Assembly: GCF_007990775.1 (NCBI RefSeq)
Contig: NZ_BJXB01000062.1
Coordinates: 1-7,720 of the forward strand
Source: Deinococcus cellulosilyticus NBRC 106333 = KACC 11606
Lineage (GTDB): Bacteria; Deinococcota; Deinococci; Deinococcales; Deinococcaceae
DNA length: 7,720 nt
Direction: 5' to 3'
Shown here: in pieces, positions 1 through 4,145 of the stretch
How positions within the stretch are numbered: the stretch's first letter is position 1
Layout: the number at the start of each line of letters is the position of its first letter
Notes under the pieces: generated by a model
Seen by the model: only the letters and a program-made list of their open reading frames with translations
What the model was told of the DNA's origin: nothing
Database searches by the model: none
Position numbers and translations under genes: made by a program

Positions 1-34
1 CAACCCAAGTTTTTGGTGAGGCCCAAGCTACTGC

Positions 35-70
35 AAGGAGCTCTCAGCAACACTCCTTAATTGCTTTTTT
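35..70 (+). terminator. Possible intrinsic terminator of an upstream gene
   Basis: AAGGAG (35-40) and CTCCTT (53-58) form a 6-bp stem with a 12-nt loop, and a T6 run follows at 65-70 after a short gap. This is a weak terminator shape that would close a gene lying left of the window. It overlaps the -35 region of the next promoter. The stem is short and the T run is not immediately adjacent, so the call is tentative. Confidence 0.35.
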
Positions 71-91
71 GTGAAAGTTTCATACTATAAT
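61..91 (+). promoter_or_regulatory. Candidate sigma-70-type promoter for the lipoprotein gene
   Basis: TTGCTT (61-66) and a perfect TATAAT (86-91) are separated by 19 bp, somewhat longer than ideal. The start codon at 133 lies about 40 nt downstream of the -10, and a GGAGGTG ribosome binding site stands at 124-130. The -10 is strong; the -35 assignment is less certain. Confidence 0.55.
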
Positions 92-132
92 GGTATTTGG
101 AATACGTTTAGAACGCATTCTTTGGAGGTGTC

Positions 133-151
133 ATGAAAAAAAATAGCCCTG
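133..151 (+). other. Start codon and A8 tract, out of frame with the lipoprotein gene
   Basis: GGAGGTG (124-130) sits just before ATG at 133, the best-placed start. Read as it stands, that ATG gives a 16-residue dead-end peptide ending at TGA 181-183. Removing one A from the A8 run (136-143) makes the ATG continue as MKKIALLGMMGVLAGC, a complete lipoprotein signal: two lysines, a hydrophobic core and the lipobox LAGC. Upstream in the frame used by the downstream gene there is a stop (TGA 134-136), leaving only weak internal starts. The state seen could be an off phase of a slippage switch, a site of transcriptional slippage, a mutation or a sequencing error. Confidence 0.75.
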
Positions 152-1000
152 TTGGGGATGATGGGGGTGCTGGCAGGTTGTGACCAGTTGCAGCAGTTCA
201 CCGGGAGCGTCCCACAACCCAAACCGCCCAAGCCCCTCAAAGTCACCCTGAACAATGAAAGGTGTTTCAGCATGGTTGCAGAGGTCAGCGGCCAGCACGA
301 CCAGGTGCAACTGTTGATCACCAGCCCGGACGTGGCCTTGAACGATTCATGGTCCCGCACCATCAGCACGGAGGAGTTGGAAGGACTCGGCAAAGTGCAG
401 CTGAAGGTATCATGCGTTGTGAGCAGTCAGGAGGGGTCCAGCACCGGGTACAGCGTCACCGAGCACCTGCTGAGCCCAGACAAAGTGCAGACGGTCACGG
501 TGTATTCCCCGGCCAGGGCCAAGAAGCAGAACCTTGGGGCACGCACCGAATACAAAGCCCCGGTTCCTGCAGTGGTGCCGCTGGATGAAATTGGTGACCT
601 GCCTCCTCCTCCCCCACCGCCGCCACCCCCACCCACCTTCAAACCGTTGAAAATCACCTTGCAGAGCACCAGCAAGTGCACCACCATGCAGGCTGTGGTG
701 ACCCTGGTGAAAGACAGCGTGGAGAGCAGCACCATCGAGGGCCCTGAACTGAACAAAGGAGAGAAGTGGGCCAGGACCTGGACCAGCGAGGACCTGAAAG
801 GCTACCAGAAAGTGCGGCTGCTGGCCCGGTGCCAGGTGGTGATAGAAGACAGCACGACTGAGGGGTACGGCATCACAGAGCACCTGCTGAGCACCACTGA
901 AGAGACGGTGCTGGACGTGGCCGATCCTTCCAGTGCTGTGAAGCTGGAAAGGCGTGTGGAATACAAGAATCCTGTGCCCACCGTAAAGCCTTTGGATTGA
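152..1000 (+). CDS. Two-domain lipoprotein with a poly-proline linker (start affected by the A8 run)
   Basis: The function is unknown. From the TTG at 152 the protein is 282 residues; the intended start is probably ATG 133, reached only if the A8 run loses a base. The lipobox VLAGC puts the lipidated cysteine at residue 10, so the product should be anchored on the outer face of a membrane. After a proline-rich stretch (21-28) come two homologous domains, about 27-145 and 163-282, joined by eleven consecutive prolines (151-161). Matching landmarks are PLKVTL/PLKITL, WSRTIS/WARTWT, GYSVTEHLLS/GYGITEHLLS and EYKAPVPAVVPLD/EYKNPVPTVKPLD. Each domain has one cysteine pair (38/88 and 176/227), plausibly disulfides after export. 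The stop overlaps the next gene's start. I recognise no family. The reading frame is certain, the start is not. Confidence 0.8.
   Translation: MGMMGVLAGCDQLQQFTGSVPQPKPPKPLKVTLNNERCFSMVAEVSGQHDQVQLLITSPDVALNDSWSRTISTEELEGLGKVQLKVSCVVSSQEGSSTGYSVTEHLLSPDKVQTVTVYSPARAKKQNLGARTEYKAPVPAVVPLDEIGDLPPPPPPPPPPPTFKPLKITLQSTSKCTTMQAVVTLVKDSVESSTIEGPELNKGEKWARTWTSEDLKGYQKVRLLARCQVVIEDSTTEGYGITEHLLSTTEETVLDVADPSSAVKLERRVEYKNPVPTVKPLD
602..634 (+). repeat. Poly-proline codon tract linking two duplicated domains
   Basis: Eleven consecutive proline codons (CCT, CCC, CCA and CCG mixed) separate the two homologous halves of the lipoprotein. Mixed codon use shows selection for the amino acid run rather than simple slippage. 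A run this long normally needs EF-P for efficient translation and would form a stiff extended linker. Confidence 0.85.
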
Positions 1001-1347
1001 TGAGCGACTTGAACCCTGCCGAGGCTTCAGAGGTGATCGATTTCCAGGGACCGTTTTACATCTATGCCCTTGATGGGCACTGTGACTGGAATCCTTTTCG
1101 CAAGTGGTTCAACACCAATTTTGGCGAGATGCGAATCCAGGTTCACTTCCAGACGTTTTCTGAGGCTGTGCAGTACATCCTCGCAGACGAGGACCCCTGG
1201 GAATTTGCCATTTGCTTTGAGGGGGAGATCTACACCGGGAGCGACTTTTATCCCCTGGTGCGCACCTGCATGGAGTTGTGTCTGGAGAAGCCCCTGGAGG
1301 ATGGCAGGTGTGACAACCCGAAGTGCAGCTGCGGTTACGAGTTCTGA
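1000..1347 (+). CDS. Hypothetical 115-residue protein, coupled to the lipoprotein gene
   Basis: The ATG at 1000 shares its A with the TGA (998-1000) of the lipoprotein gene, the TGATG layout typical of translational coupling. There is no separate ribosome binding site, so the two are probably co-transcribed. The protein is acidic and rich in aromatic residues, with no signal peptide or membrane helix. It ends in a cysteine-rich tail, C-x4-C-x-C (residues 104, 109 and 111), and has two further cysteines in CMELC; together these could bind a metal. I do not recognise the family. Being coupled to an exported lipoprotein while lacking a signal itself suggests a cytoplasmic partner, which is inference only. 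The terminator directly downstream closes the operon. Confidence 0.75.
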   Translation: MSDLNPAEASEVIDFQGPFYIYALDGHCDWNPFRKWFNTNFGEMRIQVHFQTFSEAVQYILADEDPWEFAICFEGEIYTGSDFYPLVRTCMELCLEKPLEDGRCDNPKCSCGYEF

Positions 1348-1361
1348 CCAGGGGCCCATGG

Positions 1362-1400
1362 AATTGGGGTGCAGCAACCACCCCAATTGCTATTTTCTTA
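1362..1400 (+). terminator. Intrinsic terminator after the lipoprotein operon
   Basis: AATTGGGGTG (1362-1371) and CACCCCAATT (1379-1388) form a perfect 10-bp stem with a 7-nt loop, followed by the T-rich run TATTTTCTTATTT. It lies 15 nt after the stop at 1347. Its 3' arm overlaps the -35 of the next promoter, so termination and initiation sites are packed together. Confidence 0.8.
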
Positions 1401-1415
1401 TTTAAATAATAAAAT
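1387..1415 (+). promoter_or_regulatory. Promoter with an AT-rich dyad for the 1469-1914 gene pair
   Basis: TTGCTA (1387-1392) and TAAAAT (1410-1415) are spaced by 17 bp. The spacer and -10 form a near-perfect palindrome: ATTTTCTTATTT (1392-1403) against AAATAATAAAAT (1404-1415), 11 of 12 positions symmetric. A repressor bound there would block the promoter. The related leader at 1931-1955, in front of a ribbon-helix-helix-like gene, makes that protein a candidate regulator. Confidence 0.6.
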
Positions 1416-1422
1416 GGATGAA

Positions 1423-1444
1423 CCGGGTGATGGGACACACCCGG
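1423..1444 (+). promoter_or_regulatory. GC-rich hairpin in the 5' leader
   Basis: CCGGGTG (1423-1429) and CACCCGG (1438-1444) form a perfect 7-bp stem with an 8-nt loop. It falls at the expected transcript start, upstream of the AGGAG site at 1460-1464. It could stabilise the 5' end of the message or be a second operator half. The sequence ACCCGGC recurs in the leader of the gene at 1975. Confidence 0.45.
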
Positions 1445-1468
1445 CAAATCCACTTCACCAGGAGATCC

Positions 1469-1624
1469 ATGAACAGACTTCACAGCTTCAGATTGTTCGT
1501 CCAGCGAAACCTTACTTTTCCATTCGCCATCCCCACAACCCCACGCCACCAGCTGCTTGCTTCACCACGCCTCTGCCCGATCCGGGTTCAGGTCACCGTG
1601 CCCAGGCGTCACCGGAGCAAATGA
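1469..1624 (+). CDS. Small basic protein of 51 residues
   Basis: The ATG at 1469 is preceded by AGGAG at 1460-1464 (spacing 4 nt), one of the best ribosome binding sites in the window, and lies downstream of a good promoter. The product is rich in arginine, histidine and proline, with no clear signal peptide or domain. Its TGA (1622-1624) overlaps ATG 1624 of the next gene as TGATG, so one role may be to feed ribosomes into that gene. Codon third positions are mostly G or C, as in neighbouring genes. I do not recognise it. It could be a real short protein or a leader peptide. Confidence 0.5.
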   Translation: MNRLHSFRLFVQRNLTFPFAIPTTPRHQLLASPRLCPIRVQVTVPRRHRSK

Positions 1625-1914
1625 TGGACGATGCCGACTTTGAAAGCATCAAAGCGCAGTTGATGGCCTCAGGGCTTCCTGAAGCCCAGGCCCACGAAAC
1701 TGCCCTCAGGATCATTTACGGCTTTAAAACCGTGCAGCCCGGCATCATTTACGGGGTGGAAGACGATGATGATGTGGGCCGGATCTGGAAGCGGGCCCGT
1801 CGCGCCGGGGCCACCAGGCTGGTCATGGAAATCAAAGTCAAAGACGATGGACACCTGCAGGTGCTGATCCTGGAAAGGACCGGGGAGAACCCGGCAAACC
1901 CTGGAGGCAATTGA
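1624..1914 (+). CDS. Hypothetical 96-residue protein
   Basis: ATG 1624 has GGAG at 1614-1617 and overlaps the stop of the small upstream gene by one base; ATG 1621 in the same frame is a second option. The frame stays open upstream to about 1369, but that longer start would lie inside the terminator and promoter, so it is rejected. The protein begins with a short helical segment containing SGLPEAQAHETALRIIYG. An acidic patch follows (EDDDD, around residue 45), then a basic patch (WKRARRAG) and strand-like segments (RLVMEIKVKD, HLQVLILERT). There is no signal peptide or membrane helix. No family is recognised. It shares a transcript with the 51-residue gene. Confidence 0.7.
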   Translation: MDDADFESIKAQLMASGLPEAQAHETALRIIYGFKTVQPGIIYGVEDDDDVGRIWKRARRAGATRLVMEIKVKDDGHLQVLILERTGENPANPGGN

Positions 1915-1930
1915 GGGCCCACCCAGGGCT

Positions 1931-1955
1931 GTTTTCTTATTACAATAAAGAAAAC
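1931..1955 (+). promoter_or_regulatory. Operator-like inverted repeat in the leader of the RHH-like gene
   Basis: GTTTTCTT (1931-1938) and AAGAAAAC (1948-1955) are perfect inverted arms around a 9-nt centre that overlaps a possible -10, TACAAT (1941-1946). The leader resembles that of the gene at 1469: both share GCT-N-TTTTCTTATT, then AATAA, ACCCGGC and CCAGGAG in the same order. No convincing -35 was found. Binding by the ribbon-helix-helix-like product of the following gene is a reasonable guess. Confidence 0.5.
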
Positions 1956-1974
1956 CACCCGGCCAGGAGTCCTC

Positions 1975-2241
1975 ATGTCCGATCAGCCCACCCCAGACGA
2001 CCAGGAGCAACCCAAACGGAAACGTAAAAAAGGCGGAGGCAGAAAGCGGCAGGCCAGCGCCCCAGCCACCCCTGAAAACCAGTTCATGACGTACCAGCCG
2101 CAAATCATCCGGGAGGCTGTTGCAGCCTACACTGTCAAAACAGGCAAATCTAAAAGCAGGATCGTCGAAGAGGCCCTCAGGGCCTACCTGGACCTTCCTC
2201 CCTTGCCAGAAAACCCAAACGAATACCCAGAGTCCCCCTGA
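1975..2241 (+). CDS. Small basic protein with a ribbon-helix-helix-like C-terminal part
   Basis: AGGAG (1965-1969) lies 5 nt before ATG 1975. The 88-residue product has a disordered acidic start, a strongly basic stretch KRKRKKGGGRKRQ (about 14-26), a Pro/Ala linker, and then a compact region (about 37-74). In that region SKSRIVEEALRAYLDL looks like the second helix of Arc/CopG-type ribbon-helix-helix DNA-binding proteins. Such proteins dimerise and often repress their own promoters, or act in plasmid partition or antitoxin roles. Here the gene stands alone behind an operator-like dyad, with no toxin or ParA gene beside it. A proline-rich tail closes the protein. DNA binding is likely; the specific role is unknown. 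Confidence 0.7.
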   Translation: MSDQPTPDDQEQPKRKRKKGGGRKRQASAPATPENQFMTYQPQIIREAVAAYTVKTGKSKSRIVEEALRAYLDLPPLPENPNEYPESP

Positions 2242-2424
2242 ACACGCTCTTTTTTCCTTTGCGGATTTTTGATGGCCTGTCCAGCACAGGCAACCCAGCT
2301 TGGCAACCCCATGACAACCTTGCATTTTGTAACATTTTTGTGATCAAACAGGAGTAACTGTCTTAAAAGTCAAGGGGCAGACCTTGTAGAAACATATTTT
2401 TGAGGCTGTTGGCTCTCTTAAGAC

Positions 2425-2448
2425 CCAGGTGGCATAGCTGTCACCTGG
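2425..2448 (+). ncRNA. Strong isolated hairpin of unknown role
   Basis: CCAGGTGGCA (2425-2434) pairs with TGTCACCTGG (2439-2448) over 10 bp with one G-U pair and a TAGC loop. A T6 run follows only after 11-12 nt (about 2461-2466), which is far for an intrinsic terminator. It may be a stem of a structured RNA covering 2360-2540. Confidence 0.3.
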
Positions 2449-2621
2449 AATAAAGCTGTCTTTTTTCATCCTACCCAGAGGCTGACCTGTTTTAAAGCTC
2501 GGCTACCGAACCTCGTAAGCAGAATAATGCTCTCTTAAGTCTGGCTAGGAAGTATCACCACATGACCTGAATGAATCTTAGCCGCATAGGAGGCTTTTTC
2601 TGCCTCGTTCTCGTTGAAAAA

Positions 2622-2635
2622 GCTCTGATCAGAGC
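2622..2635. repeat. 14-bp perfect palindrome
   Basis: GCTCTGATCAGAGC is fully self-complementary without a spacer. It lies 70 bp before the IS5 left end and could be a protein-binding site. No adjacent gene uses it obviously. Confidence 0.5.
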
Positions 2636-2702
2636 AAATGTATAGGCTTTCTCGTTTCAGTACGAAAACTAGTCCTCGCTCTAGGAAAAAGGCATGTCTG
2701 CC

Positions 2703-2720
2703 TCAGAGACCGTCCGAAAA
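2703..2720 (+). repeat. IS5 left terminal inverted repeat and target duplication
   Basis: TCA (2703-2705) is followed by GAGACCGTCCGAAAA (2706-2720), which is the exact reverse complement of 5400-5414. The AGGCA/TGCCT hairpin at 2690-2703 touches the insertion point. Confidence 0.85.
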
Positions 2721-2766
2721 CGCTCTGGGTGGGACAGAATGATGGTAAGTTGGTAAAATACTGTCT

Positions 2767-2886
2767 GTGACGAGAAAGAACTATTCCAGTGACCTCACTG
2801 ATCGTGAATGGGAACTGCTTGAACTCTTGATCCCACCCACCAAGCCCGGTGGCCGTCCCGCTCGCATCCAAAGACGAGAAATCGTT
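2767..2886 (+). pseudogene. IS5-family transposase, N-terminal fragment (40 codons)
   Basis: GTG 2767 opens a frame whose product includes DLTDREWELLELLIPP and GGRPARIQRREIV, the usual N-terminal helical DNA-binding region of IS5-family (DUF4096/IS427-like) transposases. After codon 40 (GTT, ending 2886) the frame runs into IS110 sequence and the homology stops. It resumes exactly in frame at 4145 with NALLYVLCEGISWR, so the interruption is a clean insertion. No strong ribosome binding site precedes the GTG, and the upstream frame is closed by TAA 2746. The fragment cannot give a working transposase. Confidence 0.85.
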
Positions 2887-2894
2887 TGTGTGTT

Positions 2895-3080
2895 AGGCGA
2901 GGTCTCCCCACAGGTGGGAGAATGAGCCTGTCACGCCTCCTCGAGTCGACAAGCCTGGGGAAATTCTGGGTCTTCAAGGCCGTGCTTTAAATGCTGGCCG
3001 ACTCGGGGGTTTTTGGTTCAGACCGAACAGTATTCAAGGCAAAAAGCCTGCACACAATGCTCTGTCAACTGAAAACTGGG
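2895..3080 (+). ncRNA. Candidate bridge RNA of the IS110 element
   Basis: The 5' hairpin is TCTCCC(C)A (2903-2910) with TGGGAGA (2915-2921). The first loop is closed by CCTCGAGTCG (2939-2948) and CGACTCGGGG (2999-3008), with a tip stem GGTC/GGCC (2969-2972, 2978-2981). It is flanked by GAAATTCT (2960-2967) and GCTTTAA (2984-2990), the presumed target guides. The second loop is closed by CAGA/TCTG (3019-3022, 3061-3064), with a tip stem AGGC/GCCT (3037-3040, 3046-3049). It is flanked by ACAGTATT (3027-3034), identical to the right end of the element (4136-4143), and by CACACAA (3051-3057), the complement of the left end (2886-2892). Two guide pairs around tip hairpins, one addressing the element's own ends, is the layout known for IS621 bridge RNA. 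The 5' and 3' limits are estimates. Confidence 0.82.
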
Positions 3081-3109
3081 CTGACATTTCTCCCTCCAGG
3101 AGGTCATCC

Positions 3110-4120
3110 ATGTTTATTCTTGGCATTGACGTGGGCAAGTCAGAGCTCTATTGCAGACTGCTTCAGACCACCGAAAAAGGCGTAAGCAAGCTGGGCGGCA
3201 TCCAGATGTTTCCCAATACAGAAGAGGGACGCTATTGCCTCAAACAGTGGCTGGAAGGCCATCAAGCCCTGGGCGACACCACCCATGCGGTGATGGAGGC
3301 GACAGGAGTCTATTCCCAGCGGATCGCCCATGCCATTTACACTGCGGGTTGCCAGGTCAGCGTGGTCAATGGTGCTCAAATCAAGTATTTTGCCCGAACC
3401 AAACTCAGACGGGGAAAAACCGACAAAATGGACGCAGAGCTGATTGCCCAGTATGGCCTGATCATGAAGCCAGCCGTGTGGCAGCCCACCCGGGATGAAT
3501 TGGAACACCTCCGTGCCCTGATGAGCGAACGAGACGCGATTCAGACATTAATCACGATGGAAAAGGGTCGCCACCATGCCATGGACCATCAGCAAAATCC
3601 GTGCCTGACCGTGGTGGAACGTTGTGAAGCCCGACAGAAGTTGCTGGGGGAGCAGCTGGACCAGGTAGACGAGGAGATCAAAAATACCATCCAGAACGAC
3701 GCTATCCTTAAAGCCCAGGTAGACTTGCTATGTTCCATTCCTGGTGTGGGTCTACTGACGGCTTCGATTCTGCTGACTGAAACCCATCACCTGGAGAATT
3801 TAGAAACCGCTAAGCAGTGGGCGGCTTATGCAGGTCTATCTCCTGTGCCCAGGGAGTCCGGACAATTCAAGGGTCGGACGACGATTTCCAAGGTGGGCAA
3901 CAAAAAGATCCGCAACATCCTTTATCTGTCAGCCCTAACAGTGTCCAGGATGCACAACGAGCAAACGGAGTTCTACCAGCGCCTGGTCGAGGCTGGTAAG
4001 CCGAAGAAAGTGGCTTTGATCGCTCTGGCCCGTAAAATCCTCAGGATATGCTTCGCGGTGCTGCGCTCAGGGGAACCTTATGCAGCAGGCCACCGGAGTC
4101 AACCGGCTCTGCCGGCTTGA
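3110..4120 (+). CDS. IS110-family recombinase (RuvC-like DEDD plus serine Tnp domain)
   Basis: This 336-residue protein catalyses RNA-guided excision and insertion of its element. The N-terminal RuvC-like DEDD domain shows GIDVGKSEL (D7), VMEATGVYS (E63) and KTDKMDAELIA (D105, D108). A coiled-coil-like middle (about 126-205) precedes the C-terminal Tnp domain with SIPGVG (209-214), AAYAGLSPVPRESGQFKG (the serine at 250 is the likely nucleophile) and the helix KVGNKKIRNILYLSAL. Length and domains fit the family and all catalytic positions are present. AGGAGGT (3098-3104) lies 5 nt before ATG 3110, and the start gives the usual MFxLGIDVGK opening. The gene directly follows its bridge RNA region, and its 3' end folds into a large hairpin containing the stop codon. 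Confidence 0.95.
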   Translation: MFILGIDVGKSELYCRLLQTTEKGVSKLGGIQMFPNTEEGRYCLKQWLEGHQALGDTTHAVMEATGVYSQRIAHAIYTAGCQVSVVNGAQIKYFARTKLRRGKTDKMDAELIAQYGLIMKPAVWQPTRDELEHLRALMSERDAIQTLITMEKGRHHAMDHQQNPCLTVVERCEARQKLLGEQLDQVDEEIKNTIQNDAILKAQVDLLCSIPGVGLLTASILLTETHHLENLETAKQWAAYAGLSPVPRESGQFKGRTTISKVGNKKIRNILYLSALTVSRMHNEQTEFYQRLVEAGKPKKVALIALARKILRICFAVLRSGEPYAAGHRSQPALPA

Positions 4121-4131
4121 CTCCGGTGGCC
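4088..4131. repeat. Long hairpin spanning the IS110 stop codon
   Basis: GGCCACCGGAGTCAA (4088-4102) is the perfect complement of 4117-4131. A further 5 bp (CCGGC 4103-4107 with GCCGG 4111-4115) extend it beyond a one-base bulge to a TCT loop, about 20 bp in all. It covers the last ten codons and the TGA of the recombinase. No T run follows, so it is not a classical terminator. It may stop incoming transcription, or have a role in the right end of the element. TTGACT, a possible -35, lies in the 3' arm. Confidence 0.8.
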
Positions 4132-4145
4132 AAACACAGTATTTA
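4117..4145 (+). promoter_or_regulatory. Half promoter at the IS110 right end, completed on circle formation
   Basis: TTGACT (4117-4122) is 17 bp from TATTT at 4140-4144, the very end of the element. In the excised circle this end joins the left end, giving TTGACT, 17 bp, then TATTTT or TATTTG next to GTGTG. Transcription would begin near 2894-2897, just before the 5' hairpin of the bridge RNA. Junction promoters of this kind are known in IS110 elements. In the integrated state the -10 reads TATTTA and could weakly drive transcription into the right half of the IS5 transposase. Confidence 0.55.

Larger units (their letters stand above)
2242..2702. other. Non-coding, hairpin-rich spacer
   Basis: No convincing gene lies here on either strand. 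Visible structures are: CAAGG/CCTTG (2371-2386), GCCTGT/ACAGGC (2275-2291), a 10-bp stem at 2425-2448, GAGGC/GCCTC near 2610-2626, a 14-bp palindrome (2622-2635), and AGGCA/TGCCT (2690-2703) at the edge of the IS5 element. GCTCTCTTAAG occurs twice (2412-2422 and 2529-2539). T6 at 2250-2255 could help end the upstream transcript, but no GC-rich stem precedes it. It may be a structured RNA or a decayed element; I recognise no known RNA class. Confidence 0.5.
2887..4144 (+). mobile_element. IS110-family element with bridge RNA, inserted in an IS5 transposase
   Basis: The ends are set by the interrupted IS5 frame: left flank ...GAAATCGTT, right flank AATGCC..., joined in frame as Ile-Val-Asn-Ala. 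Extra T residues at both borders (GTTTG on the left, ATTTA on the right) make the exact cut ambiguous by one or two bases and suggest a TT core dinucleotide. There are no terminal inverted repeats and no longer target duplication, as usual for IS110. A 223-nt non-coding left end precedes the recombinase gene, and only 24 nt follow it. That is the arrangement of the IS110 (IS621-like) group with the bridge RNA upstream. The element appears intact, so it may be active. Confidence 0.88.

Noticed and set aside
410..883. Long open frames on the minus strand across the lipoprotein gene
   Set aside because: They mirror the GC-rich codons of the real gene and have no family features or start signals.
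1369..1620. Upstream extension of the 96-residue gene to a start near 1369 or 1414
   Set aside because: Those starts lie in the terminator and promoter, before any plausible transcript start, and have no ribosome binding site. The 1469 frame has a strong one.
1669..2325. 218-codon open frame on the minus strand
   Set aside because: It runs antisense across two plus-strand genes and their leader, and its product is low-complexity without motifs.
2242..2702. Known riboswitch, tRNA, 6S, tmRNA or RNase P RNA
   Set aside because: None of the conserved cores I know is present; only unassigned hairpins are seen.
2242..2702. Remnant of an IS200/IS605 element with an omega RNA
   Set aside because: Hairpins are present, but no TnpA or TnpB coding fragment or recognisable end could be found.
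2991..3185. 64-codon open frame at the IS110 left end
   Set aside because: It lies across the bridge RNA loops and enters the recombinase gene in another frame.
4088..4144. Intrinsic terminator at the IS110 right end
   Set aside because: The hairpin is strong but is followed by CAAACACAG, not a T run.
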